Shown here: positions 23,899 through 30,867 of the stretch, in pieces
How the letters are laid out: the number at the start of each line of letters is the position of its first letter
Numbering within the stretch: position 1 is the first letter of the stretch
NCBI GenBank assembly: GCA_012841225.1
Contig: DUVD01000108.1
Location: forward strand, 1 to 30,867
DNA length: 30,867 bases
Direction of reading: 5' to 3'
From: Fibrobacter sp.
Lineage (GTDB): Bacteria > Fibrobacterota > Fibrobacteria > Fibrobacterales > Fibrobacteraceae
Notes under the pieces: model-generated
What the model was told of the DNA's origin: nothing
The model's database searches: none
Seen by the model: only the letters and a program-made list of their open reading frames with translations
Position numbers and translations under genes: made by a program

Positions 23899-24614
23899 AC
23901 GGAGTCCTTAGCAAAAAGCCAATTGGCAACGATGGTTAGCATGTAAAGTAAAAGCATAGGCACCATCATAAAAACCATAGAAAAAATATCTGGCGGTGTA
24001 ATTAGCGCAGCAAGAAGAGCTAAAATAAAAATAGAAATGCGAAAGTGCCTTGCAAAGAAAAAGGCGTCAATTACTTTTATTTTAGACAAAAAGGCGGCGA
24101 CTACCGGCATTTGAAAGATAAGGCCAAATGAAATTTCTAAACGAATTAAAAAGGAAACGTAGGCCTCTTGAGACCAAAGCGCCTTAGCGTAAGAGCTGTA
24201 GTGTGCCAAAAAACTAAGCAAAAGAGGAAGTACTGTGTAAAAGGCAAAGAAAATTCCCAAGCAGAAAAAGACAAAAGAAGCCATTGCAGAAAATAACACG
24301 GTGCTTTTCTCTGTGGGGTATAGGGCTTCAGCGCAAAAAGCATAAAACTGATAAAAACAAAAAGGAGCCGCTAAAAGAAGAGCTGCCATTCCCGCCATTT
24401 TAAAATCAACCTGAATGGCCTCAACAGGAGTTAAGTTAATAAGTTCTAATTGAGCAATGTCTTTAATGGGGTAGTGTAAAAAAAACCAAATAGAATCAGA
24501 AAGATAAAAAGCAGCAAAAAAACAAACAATAAAAACGAAAAAGCATAACAGAAGTCTAAAGCGAAGCTCCTGAAAGATTTTTAAGACAGGGCGATTTTCA
24601 TTTAAGCTCGTCAT
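23895..24614 (-). CDS. tatC: Sec-independent translocase subunit TatC
   Basis: A 239-residue inner-membrane protein with about six membrane segments. Family hallmarks: FQELRFRLL at the N-terminus (Glu16 and Arg18 kept), INLTPVEAIQVDFKM (59-73), EALYPTEKS and LITPPDIFSMVFMMVPMLLLY (205-224, seen as TPPD plus a Pro-containing last helix). It binds twin-arginine signal peptides with TatB. Two usually acidic positions differ: FGLIFQMP has Gln168 where E. coli TatC has Glu170 (FEVP), and Met225 stands where LFE/LYE has Glu. The start lies inside the end of tatA (17-bp overlap). Confidence 0.92.
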   Translation of the reverse strand: MTSLNENRPVLKIFQELRFRLLLCFFVFIVCFFAAFYLSDSIWFFLHYPIKDIAQLELINLTPVEAIQVDFKMAGMAALLLAAPFCFYQFYAFCAEALYPTEKSTVLFSAMASFVFFCLGIFFAFYTVLPLLLSFLAHYSSYAKALWSQEAYVSFLIRLEISFGLIFQMPVVAAFLSKIKVIDAFFFARHFRISIFILALLAALITPPDIFSMVFMMVPMLLLYMLTIVANWLFAKDSV

Positions 24615-24804
24615 CTTGCTTATCTATTTTTTCTGACTCCTCTTTTGTGACAGTATCTTCTTCGGCATCTTGAGAGGCTTTTTTGAATTTCTTTAGAGCC
24701 TTACCAATGCTCTCTGCAATATCGGGAATCTTTTTTGACCCGAACACCAAGATAAACAGCAATAGTAAGAGCAGTATTTGCGATAGTCCTATATTTCTAA
24801 GCAT
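24598..24804 (-). CDS. tatA: Twin-arginine translocase subunit TatA/E
   Basis: A 68-residue protein with a short N-terminal membrane helix (IGLSQILLLLLLFILVFG), a hinge (FGSKKIPDIAES, with Ser where Pro or Thr is usual), an amphipathic helix (IGKALKKFKKA) and an acidic tail. Gln9 in the helix corresponds to Gln8 of E. coli TatA, whereas TatB-type proteins have Glu there; this separates it from the TatB-like fusion two genes downstream. The gene overlaps the rnd end by 8 bp and the tatC start by 17 bp. It forms the pore-forming component for folded-protein export. Confidence 0.93.
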   Translation of the reverse strand: MLRNIGLSQILLLLLLFILVFGSKKIPDIAESIGKALKKFKKASQDAEEDTVTKEESEKIDKQDDELK

Positions 24805-26002
24805 CTGTTTTCTCCTGTGTTTTTTTCAAGTGTTTCTGTAAAATTTCATTCCATATGTTTTTTTGCCAAATCATAAAATGGGCATTGTTAAAGCGTTCAT
24901 CCCAAGATGAAGTTCCTGGAGTTGATAGGGCAATGAGTTGAATTCGATTGGCAAGCATTGAAGGATCGAGATTTAGCGTGGCAGCCTTTTCGTCGCGCCA
25001 GTTTTTTAAAGCATCTAGTAACTCCGCGTTTGGTGTGATTAGCGGAGGTGCGGGTCTCGAATACATGGCAGGCCATTCTTTTTCTGGAACCAAAAAGGCA
25101 GCTTCCCACATGGCATTAAAACTCTCTAAGCGCTTACCATTAAAGTTTCGTGGAAGCCGAGGTAGTTTTTCCGAATCAAACTCAGGTAAAACAAAAAGAT
25201 GCTTTACTATGGTTAGCATTAAGTCTGGAGAAAGCACTTTATAAGGAGGACGATCCATTTCTTCAGCTTCTTTTTCTCTCCACTCCCAGAGGTGTTTGAG
25301 CAAATTTAGGCACTTAGAAGAAAGCCGGCTAGAACCGTTAATTCGCCAAGGGTCTTTTTTGGGTGGTGCTTTTATTTTGGCGTGATCGAGTAACTCATCG
25401 CAAGTTTCCGTAAACCAAGAAAAGGTATTTCTTTTTTGGAGCTCTTCGCCGAGAATAGCACAGAGCTCATGCAAAAAAACGGTGTCGTGCATCGCGTAGT
25501 GGCACATGTCTTTGGGTAAAGGACGTTGAGTCCAATCTGCTTTTTGGTTTCCCTTTTCGAGCGACATGTTAAAGTATTTAAAAACAAGATCAGCGAGCCC
25601 GAGCCTATCTTCGCCGGCAAACTTAGCGGCGATCATGGTGTCAAAAACAGCGACAGGAGAATAATTATAACGTTGCCAAAGGAGTCTTAAGTCGTAGTCG
25701 GCTCCGTGCAGAATAATGTTTTGCATGGCTTTTGTTTTAAAAATAGGCGCAAGGTCGATATCCGCTAAAGGGTCGACTAACCAATGTGTATCGCCAATCG
25801 TAATTTGAATTAAACAGAGGCGAACAGAATAATGAAACATAGGATCTGCTTCGGTATCGACGGCGGCTATATCATACAAATCCAAATCTTGCAATAGAAG
25901 TTGCAGGGAGGATTCGTTGTCGACTAAAGTATATTGGTGTTCGCAGCTCACAATAACAAAGAATCTAGTAAAAAAGATTGTATTTAAAAACAGAGAGCGC
26001 AT
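24797..26002 (-). CDS. rnd: Ribonuclease D (DEDDy exonuclease with HRDC domain)
   Basis: A 401-residue 3'-to-5' exonuclease for tRNA and other small RNA ends. Exonuclease motifs: AAVDTEAD (Asp/Glu), ILHGADYDLRLLW (Asp) and CHYAMHDTVFLHEL (Tyr and Asp, DEDDy type). An HRDC domain follows (about 225-300, LWEWREKEAEEMDRPPYKVL), and a second HRDC-like segment lies near 335-385. The start is uncertain: ATG 26002 adds a hydrophobic, non-conserved leader and leaves only 20 bp to divergent trpS; a GTG at 25951 (VSCEHQYTLV) fits the family better. It heads the operon rnd-tatA-tatC-fusion-rlmB. Confidence 0.9.
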   Translation of the reverse strand: MRSLFLNTIFFTRFFVIVSCEHQYTLVDNESSLQLLLQDLDLYDIAAVDTEADPMFHYSVRLCLIQITIGDTHWLVDPLADIDLAPIFKTKAMQNIILHGADYDLRLLWQRYNYSPVAVFDTMIAAKFAGEDRLGLADLVFKYFNMSLEKGNQKADWTQRPLPKDMCHYAMHDTVFLHELCAILGEELQKRNTFSWFTETCDELLDHAKIKAPPKKDPWRINGSSRLSSKCLNLLKHLWEWREKEAEEMDRPPYKVLSPDLMLTIVKHLFVLPEFDSEKLPRLPRNFNGKRLESFNAMWEAAFLVPEKEWPAMYSRPAPPLITPNAELLDALKNWRDEKAATLNLDPSMLANRIQLIALSTPGTSSWDERFNNAHFMIWQKNIWNEILQKHLKKTQEKTDA

Positions 26003-26022
26003 GCAAATATTAAATTTATAAA

Positions 26023-27015
26023 ATGAGACCTATTTCGTTAACAGGCATTAAGCCCACAGGCACCCCTCATTTGGGGAATTATTTAGGGGCAATTCGCCCT
26101 GCACTTGATTTAGTGAAAAATTATGAAACCGTTTATTTTATTGCGGATTATCATGCTTTGACCACCATTCAAGACGGAAACACCATGCGCGACAACATTT
26201 ATAAAGTCGCCGCTACTTGGCTCGCTTTGGGTTTAAACCCAGAAGAAGGCCTGTTTTACAAACAGAGTGATATTCCAGAAATCTTTGAATTAAGCTGGGC
26301 ATTGAGCTGTTTTACTCCTAAGGGCTTTATGAATCGAGCTCACGCTTATAAGGATAGTGTCGCTAAAAACGAAGCTAAAGGCGAAGACCTTGACAGCAAT
26401 ATCAACATGGGGCTTTTTTCCTACCCATGTCTTATGGACGCAGATATTTTGATGTTCAATGCTAACGTCGTTCCTGTGGGTAAGGATCAAAAACAGCATG
26501 TCGAATTTGCTAGAGATGTCGCTATGCGATTTAATAAAAAATTTGGCGAGATTTTAACCGTTCCCGAATCACTAATACAAGAAGAAACCGATGTCATTCC
26601 GGGGTTAGACGGTCGCAAGATGAGCAAGTCTTACGATAACACAATTGAAATATTTCTCGACCCAAAATCCCTAAAGAAAAAGATTGGGAAAATTGTGACG
26701 AATGCGCAATCGATAGAAGAGCCTAAAGACCCAGAGGCATGTAATGTTTTTGCCTTGTATAAATTATTTGCCTCTCCAGAGCAAGCAGCCAGTCTTGCTA
26801 GCCGTTACCGCGCCGGTGGTTTAGGTTGGGGGCACGCCAAAGCAGAGTTACAAGCTCTTTTAGAGGAGGCTTTAGGGCCAGCTCGAGAACGTTATTTTCA
26901 CCTGCGTTCTCATACAGAAGAGATCGATAAAATCTTGGCCTATGGGGCAGAAAAAGCAAGGGTTAAGTCTAAAGAGACGATGGCTTTGGTTAGACAAGCC
27001 TTAGGCGTTTTTTAA
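26023..27015 (+). CDS. trpS: Tryptophanyl-tRNA synthetase
   Basis: A 330-residue class I aminoacyl-tRNA synthetase. The HIGH-like motif is PTGTPHLGN (11-19) and the KMSKS motif is at 199-203 (LDGRKMSKSYDN). Supporting motifs are FIADYHALTT, PVGKDQKQHVEFARD and a GLGWGHAK segment near the C-terminus. Length fits the family (about 330). The ATG at 26023 has no ribosome site and lies just after TTTATAAA, so the mRNA leader may be very short. The stop overlaps the reciprocal stop of the convergent barrel-protein gene (TTAA). Confidence 0.97.
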   Translation: MRPISLTGIKPTGTPHLGNYLGAIRPALDLVKNYETVYFIADYHALTTIQDGNTMRDNIYKVAATWLALGLNPEEGLFYKQSDIPEIFELSWALSCFTPKGFMNRAHAYKDSVAKNEAKGEDLDSNINMGLFSYPCLMDADILMFNANVVPVGKDQKQHVEFARDVAMRFNKKFGEILTVPESLIQEETDVIPGLDGRKMSKSYDNTIEIFLDPKSLKKKIGKIVTNAQSIEEPKDPEACNVFALYKLFASPEQAASLASRYRAGGLGWGHAKAELQALLEEALGPARERYFHLRSHTEEIDKILAYGAEKARVKSKETMALVRQALGVF

Positions 27016-27533
27016 TTAAACGACCAAAGGTAACCGATCCGCCAAATTCTTGAATCAGAGGCGTTTCCTTTAATGAGTATAGGGAACGCCACTCTTAAAT
27101 GAACACCCCATAAGTGCACGCCCAATTCGGTCGATAAATCGAGTACTTCCTTCCAATTAAACTCATAAATATAATGCCCTTCATTGATCTCGTTAAACGC
27201 TTGATGAATGTAGTTTGGAGCCCTGGCGTAAAAGTAACCACCGCTAATACTTCCTTCTAAAAAAAAGGAGCTTTTTCTAAAAAGTGAAACGCCCAAAGCG
27301 CCTCTTGCACCACACCAAAAGTAATTCGTTTTTTGATAAAGGCCTAAGCCCTCAAAGCGAGTTAAGGCACCCCAATTTTCGGATAACTGGTAGTTAAGCC
27401 CTGCTGTTAAAAACAGAGGCGATGGGCTTCCATAGGAAACACCAAACTCAGCCGTCCAGGGGTTAGGGTTAGCGTTTTTTGTAGCGAAACTAAAACAGCT
27501 CCACAATAGGATCAAGTAAAAGCATTTCTTCAT
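27012..27533 (-). CDS. Putative small outer-membrane beta-barrel protein
   Basis: A 173-residue protein with a signal peptide (about 1-17, CFSFA) and a mature part of alternating polar and aromatic or hydrophobic residues in strand-length blocks (TAEFGVSYGS, LFLTAGLNYQLSENW, FFLEGSISGGYFYA, WGVHLRVAFPILI), ending IGYLWSFN. This pattern is typical of small outer-membrane barrels. I recognise no specific family. It lies divergently from pdxB over only 34 bp and is a single-gene unit. Confidence 0.65.
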   Translation of the reverse strand: MKKCFYLILLWSCFSFATKNANPNPWTAEFGVSYGSPSPLFLTAGLNYQLSENWGALTRFEGLGLYQKTNYFWCGARGALGVSLFRKSSFFLEGSISGGYFYARAPNYIHQAFNEINEGHYIYEFNWKEVLDLSTELGVHLWGVHLRVAFPILIKGNASDSRIWRIGYLWSFN

Positions 27534-27567
27534 TTCAAACTAATTATAGAAAGACTATATTCTAATA

Positions 27568-28704
27568 ATGGCTCGCCGTTTGCATATCGTTATTGATGAC
27601 GCAATTCCCTTTATTCGGGGTGTATTAGAACCATTTTTTCGCGTGACTTACTTGCCAGGCAGTGAAATTACTTCTCAAGATCTTAAAGAGGTGAGCGGCA
27701 TTATCGTTCGCACAAGGACTCTCTGCAATCAAGCTCTACTCGAAAATACGGGTGTTCGTTTTGTCGCAACGGCAACGGTTGGTACGGATCATTTAGATTT
27801 AGTCTACTTAAAAGAAAATCAAATTGAATGGATGCACGCCGCGGGCTGTAATGCAAATAGCGTTTGCCAATACGTCTTGGCAGCCATTTTTGAAATTCTT
27901 TTGCAAACTAAAAAGACATTTAAAGAAACCACTTTAGGGATTGTAGGTGCTGGAGCCATTGGCTCTCGCTTGCATCGATTAGCAAGTGCCTTACAAATGC
28001 GTTGTTTAATTTGCGACCCCCCGCTTGCAGCACAAAAAGAAAACTCTGATTTTTCAAATTTAGATGATATCCTTGATCAAAGCGATATTGTTTCTTTACA
28101 CGTGCCTTTAACGACGGCTGGGCCTCACCCCACTCATCATCGGATTGGCGATATTGAAATCAAAAGAATGCGTTCAAATGCTTTCTTGATCAACACTTCT
28201 CGGGGGCCTGTAGTCGACAATGAAGCGCTTTCTTATCACCTAAAAAGCAAGACGATTGCTGGTGCTGTATTAGACGTATGGGAAGGTGAACCCAATCCAG
28301 ATTTAACGCTCCTTAAACAAGTGTTAATAGGTACGCCTCATATTGCCGGTTACAGTTTGGATGGCAAAGTGAATGCCTCAATTCAAGTTGTCCGTGCTTT
28401 AGCCCAGTACTTTAGAATAGATGAGTTAAAAGCCTTCCAATTAAAACTAGATCCACCCGAAAGTCCGGCTATCACAGGAGTTTTTGAAACCGAAAAACTA
28501 GAGTTTTTACACTCTGTTTACAAGCAAGCCTATGATATTAATCGAGATAGTTCATTGCTAAAACGGTCGCCTGCTCAATTTGAAGAGTTTCGAAAAAACT
28601 ACCCTATTCGTCGGGAACCTTCTGCTTTTATATTAAAAGCGGATCTTTACAATGAAGATAATCGCGATATTCTTCAAAAACTGGGTTTTAACTTGTGCGT
28701 ATAA
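27568..28704 (+). CDS. pdxB: Erythronate-4-phosphate dehydrogenase
   Basis: A 378-residue D-2-hydroxyacid dehydrogenase of the same length as E. coli PdxB, which oxidises 4-phosphoerythronate in pyridoxal-5'-phosphate synthesis. PdxB features: ATATVGTDHLDL (about 68-79), AAGCNANSVCQYVLAAI (about 91-107), the NAD-binding GIVGAGAIGSRL, INTSRGPVVDNEAL and a C-terminal extension typical of PdxB (about 290-378). The GCNAN block separates PdxB from generic SerA-like enzymes. It starts 34 bp from a divergent gene and ends 65 bp before the DUF3078-like gene. Confidence 0.92.
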   Translation: MARRLHIVIDDAIPFIRGVLEPFFRVTYLPGSEITSQDLKEVSGIIVRTRTLCNQALLENTGVRFVATATVGTDHLDLVYLKENQIEWMHAAGCNANSVCQYVLAAIFEILLQTKKTFKETTLGIVGAGAIGSRLHRLASALQMRCLICDPPLAAQKENSDFSNLDDILDQSDIVSLHVPLTTAGPHPTHHRIGDIEIKRMRSNAFLINTSRGPVVDNEALSYHLKSKTIAGAVLDVWEGEPNPDLTLLKQVLIGTPHIAGYSLDGKVNASIQVVRALAQYFRIDELKAFQLKLDPPESPAITGVFETEKLEFLHSVYKQAYDINRDSSLLKRSPAQFEEFRKNYPIRREPSAFILKADLYNEDNRDILQKLGFNLCV

Positions 28705-28710
28705 ACACAA

Positions 28711-28739
28711 TTGATTTGAAATAAACTGAAAAATAATTA
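28711..28739 (+). promoter_or_regulatory. Candidate sigma-70-type promoter of the DUF3078-like gene
   Basis: TTGATT (28711-28716) and TAATTA (28734-28739) are separated by 17 bp, giving a leader of about 24 bases with AAAAGGA before the ATG at 28770. The -10 sits in a 14-bp palindrome (28730-28743), probably a by-product of AT richness. Confidence 0.4.
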
Positions 28740-28769
28740 TTTTAATTTCAACTATTAAAAGGAATCACT

Positions 28770-29627
28770 ATGAAAAGTTCAATCTATATCGCGCTCGCTT
28801 TTTTGCTGGGCTTTAGCTCACTATCTTTTGCAGAAGGTGATGGCATGTTTGCTGGCGCCCTACCCGAAAACTGGAAAGCGGATGTTGTCGCGACGGCAAA
28901 GTATTCACGCAATCACTTTTCCAATTGGAAAGACGGTGGCACCAATACAAATACATGGCAACTTCAATATGATGCCGACATTAAAGGCCAGTGGGCGATT
29001 GTCGATTGGCGCAACGTCTTGAATCTTGCTTGGGGTCAAACTTATTCCGAAGGCATTGGCACGCGTAAATCCCAAGACAAGATCTTCTTTGAAAGCTCAG
29101 TTGATTTTAATGTGTATAAACAATTCAAGCCTTATGCTGGTGTCCGTTACGAAACTCAATTTGTAAAAGGTTATGAATACACGGATTCAACCCAAACGCC
29201 TGTTTCTACTTTTATGGACCCTTGTTACTTAACACAGTTTGTTGGTATAAAATACATTCCAAATGAAAACTTTTCTCAGGGTTTAGCTTTTGCAAATCGA
29301 ATGACCATCTCCAAAGGATATGGCTATGCAGATGATGAATCTACCACAAAATTTGAATCATTTAAAGATGAACCCGGTTTAGAAAGCGTCACCGAGTTCA
29401 AATACGCCTTCTCACAAATCATGAGTTTTAAAACGAGACTCTGGGGCTTCGTTAATTTCGAAGGAGTCAAAGAAATCGATGGTCGTTGGGAAAACGCCCT
29501 TCAAATTTCAATCACGCCATTTCTTGAGTTGTCTATCGGAATCGATCTCGCCTACGATAAAGACTTTAGTGAAAACAGCCAATACCGCGACATCATGAAC
29601 TTTGGGCTTACTTGGCGCTGGTTTTAA
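28770..29627 (+). CDS. DUF3078-like outer-membrane protein
   Basis: A 285-residue protein with a signal peptide (about 1-21, SSLSFA) and a strand-rich mature part. HFSNWKDGGTNTNTWQL (about 49-65) matches the NW-x-x-GG-x-N/S opening of DUF3078 proteins, which are widespread in Bacteroidota and relatives. Further blocks (FFESSVDFNVYKQFKPYAGVRYE, the closing FGLTWRWF) have barrel-like alternation and a C-terminal aromatic residue. The role is unknown; DUF3078 proteins are presumed outer-membrane barrels. AAAAGGA lies before the ATG. The end overlaps the convergent gene by 20 bp. Confidence 0.78.
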   Translation: MKSSIYIALAFLLGFSSLSFAEGDGMFAGALPENWKADVVATAKYSRNHFSNWKDGGTNTNTWQLQYDADIKGQWAIVDWRNVLNLAWGQTYSEGIGTRKSQDKIFFESSVDFNVYKQFKPYAGVRYETQFVKGYEYTDSTQTPVSTFMDPCYLTQFVGIKYIPNENFSQGLAFANRMTISKGYGYADDESTTKFESFKDEPGLESVTEFKYAFSQIMSFKTRLWGFVNFEGVKEIDGRWENALQISITPFLELSIGIDLAYDKDFSENSQYRDIMNFGLTWRWF

Positions 29628-30228
29628 TGACAGCGTCCATCCATTTTTGTTTTTCTGATTGTAGCCTTTCTAATGAAGAGTCCGAAGCATCGCTTTTATC
29701 TCGAATTTCTTTGAACTCGAGATAATGCTTTAAGAGTTCAGCTGCTTTAGGATAAACCGTTTCGAGTCCCCGCAAGGTGGACTCGATTTTTTTATCGGAA
29801 TAATAGCGAAGTGTGGCTTCTAAAGACCAATCGATATAAGCATTTAAATCGCCTTTTTCTTTGGCTTCAGCAGCAAACCGTATTTCGAAGGGAGGAATGG
29901 AGTCGATCCACGCCGTTTGCTTCTCGTAAAGTTCGTTGTCTAAAGCCATGGCTTCTTTTTCTTTGGGCAGGCGCATTTGCTCTTTAATTAAAGAACGATA
30001 AAAATCGGCGTCAACGCAAATGCCTTGCGTTTTGGCATATTCTTCAATGTTTTGCAGGTTCCTTTCGGAAGGCTTTTCTAAGAGCCTCTCTTTTAGAACA
30101 GCCAGCTTTACTTCTGGGTCTAATTCTTGAAAGTCCGTAGCATCTAAGCGACCTGCTCGCCACCTTAACAAAAAGGAACGCCCAATAATGAATGCAATGA
30201 TTAAAGTAAATACAGCAGTTAAGCCCAT
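29608..30228 (-). CDS. Membrane-anchored helical protein of unknown function
   Basis: A 206-residue protein with one N-terminal membrane helix (about 2-21, TAVFTLIIAFIIG followed by RSFLLRWRAGR, a positive-inside pattern) and an acidic, largely alpha-helical domain (about 35-200) that could be TPR-like (LAVLKERLLEKPSERNL, AYIDWSLEATLRYYSDKK). I recognise no family. It starts 7 bp after the icd stop and is probably co-transcribed with icd. The gene end overlaps the convergent DUF3078-like gene by 20 bp. Confidence 0.6.
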   Translation of the reverse strand: MGLTAVFTLIIAFIIGRSFLLRWRAGRLDATDFQELDPEVKLAVLKERLLEKPSERNLQNIEEYAKTQGICVDADFYRSLIKEQMRLPKEKEAMALDNELYEKQTAWIDSIPPFEIRFAAEAKEKGDLNAYIDWSLEATLRYYSDKKIESTLRGLETVYPKAAELLKHYLEFKEIRDKSDASDSSLERLQSEKQKWMDAVIKTSAK

Positions 30229-30235
30229 AGTTTTA

Positions 30236-30867
30236 TTACATGTGATTTATAATGTTTTCACCAAAGGCCATGCAACCGATTTCGGTGGCACCGTCCATTA
30301 ATCGAGCTAAATCATAAGTGACTTTTTTGGATTGGATAGCACCCGAAAGACCTTTATTAACAAGATCTGCAGCTTCTGTCCAGCCTAAGTGACGAAGCAT
30401 CATCTCGCCAGAAAGGACAACAGAACCCGGATTGACTTTATCGAGATTAGAATACTTAGGAGCAGTGCCGTGCGTGGCCTCAAAAATAGCATGGCCGCTT
30501 ACGTAATTGATGTTGCCACCTGGCGCGATGCCGATTCCACCGACTTGAGCGGCTAAAGCATCCGATAAATAATCTCCATTGAGGTTAAGTGTGGCGATTA
30601 CATCAAATTCCTCGGCGCGAGTGAGCACTTGTTGTAAAGCGATATCGGCAATACTGTCTTTGATTACCATTCCAGCACCTGGTTTGCCTTCTGGAATTTC
30701 ACACCAGGGGCCCTTACCAATGACTTTTGCTCCAAATTCTTGGGTTGCCACTTCATAAGCCCAATCGCGAAAAGCGCCTTCTGTAAACTTCATTATATTG
30801 CCCTTATGAACAATAGTGACACTTTTTCGATTGTTTTTGATGGCGTATTCAATGGCGCTTCGCATTA
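30236..30867 (-). CDS. icd: Isocitrate dehydrogenase (NADP-type), C-terminal half; 5' end outside window
   Basis: The visible 210 residues are the C-terminal half of an E. coli-type Icd, converting isocitrate to 2-oxoglutarate in the TCA cycle. Near-identical blocks include TIVHKGNIMKFTEGAFRDW, LNLNGDYLSDALAAQVGG, IGIAPGGNI, EATHGTAPKYSNLDKVNPGS and LRHLGWTEAADL. The Lys-Tyr in HGTAPKY and the Tyr and Arg in VTYDLARLMDG match the E. coli residues that select NADP. The frame is open to the window edge, so the ATG at 30865 is internal and the true start lies further on. Confidence 0.95.
   Translation of the reverse strand, partial: MRSAIEYAIKNNRKSVTIVHKGNIMKFTEGAFRDWAYEVATQEFGAKVIGKGPWCEIPEGKPGAGMVIKDSIADIALQQVLTRAEEFDVIATLNLNGDYLSDALAAQVGGIGIAPGGNINYVSGHAIFEATHGTAPKYSNLDKVNPGSVVLSGEMMLRHLGWTEAADLVNKGLSGAIQSKKVTYDLARLMDGATEIGCMAFGENIINHM

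Noticed and set aside
24948..25244. A 98-residue plus-strand frame inside rnd
   Set aside because: It is antisense to a conserved exonuclease/HRDC gene and resembles no protein I know.
28730..28743. AAAATAATTATTTT palindrome upstream of the DUF3078-like gene, similar in kind to the one at 9386-9399
   Set aside because: The two are not the same sequence and such AT palindromes are expected by chance in AT-rich spacers; not called an operator.
1..30867. CRISPR arrays, insertion sequences, integrases, toxin-antitoxin or phage-defence genes
   Set aside because: No repeat-spacer pattern, terminal inverted repeats, transposase or known defence motifs were seen on either strand.

Overview
The window looks like a chromosomal segment of an AT-rich, anaerobic, diderm bacterium of the phylum Fibrobacterota (Fibrobacter-like). 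The strongest lineage marker is a TIGR02147-family protein (12302-13126), a family described as a Fibrobacter succinogenes paralogous family, translationally coupled to a large surface lipoprotein. BamA, Skp/OmpH, LpxH, Lnt, an ExbB/ExbD/TonB cluster and several outer-membrane or lipoprotein candidates show a lipid-A-containing outer membrane. Rubredoxin and a PaaK/ACT pair fit an anaerobe. I see no phage, transposon, CRISPR or rRNA. This is dense core chromosome, with no gene-free stretch over about 230 bp.

Layout. 1-5428 (+): the end of a Cys-rich protein, then a six-gene TonB2-like energy-transduction operon (DUF3450-like, TtpC-like ExbB fusion, ExbB, ExbD, TonB, TPR protein). 5569-6210 (+): an alpha/beta-hydrolase-like protein without its nucleophile serine. 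6192-9362 (-): lipoprotein, rsmI, lnt. 9417-10154 (+): lpxH. 10148-12070 (-): membrane protein, unrecognised protein, and a second hydrolase-fold protein without the serine. 12071-12301: the longest non-coding stretch, with an orphan terminator and repeated GTGTTC boxes. 12302-14499 (+): TIGR02147 regulator plus lipoprotein. 14542-14612: tRNA-Gln(CUG). 14667-15437 (+): RsmB/NSUN-like rRNA methylase. 15434-15598 (-): rubredoxin. 15700-17082 (+): PEGA-domain protein. 17091-18865 (-): paaK and an ACT protein. 19063-22346 (+): bamA and skp. 22343-26002 (-): rnd, tatA, tatC, a TatB::5-formyl-THF cyclo-ligase fusion, rlmB. 26023-27015 (+): trpS. 27012-27533 (-): beta-barrel candidate. 27568-29627 (+): pdxB and a DUF3078-like outer-membrane protein. 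29608-30867 (-): membrane-anchored helical protein and the end of icd.

Most genes serve envelope biogenesis: outer-membrane protein insertion (BamA, Skp), lipid A (LpxH), lipoprotein acylation (Lnt), Tat export, and TonB energy transduction. RNA-modification genes (rsmI, rlmB, RsmB-like) and housekeeping enzymes (trpS, pdxB, icd, rnd) are interspersed.

The most unusual observations are: (1) the tat operon, where the TatB membrane hairpin is continuous in one reading frame with a 5-formyltetrahydrofolate cyclo-ligase domain; (2) BamA with an insertion of about 145 residues inside POTRA3; (3) two separate alpha/beta-hydrolase-fold proteins, each with Gly (GGC) at the nucleophile position; (4) the TIGR02147/lipoprotein pair behind a putatively leaderless promoter with helically phased GTGTTC boxes; (5) convergent genes that almost always overlap at their stop codons. 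All calls come from reading the sequence; no database search or structure prediction was run.
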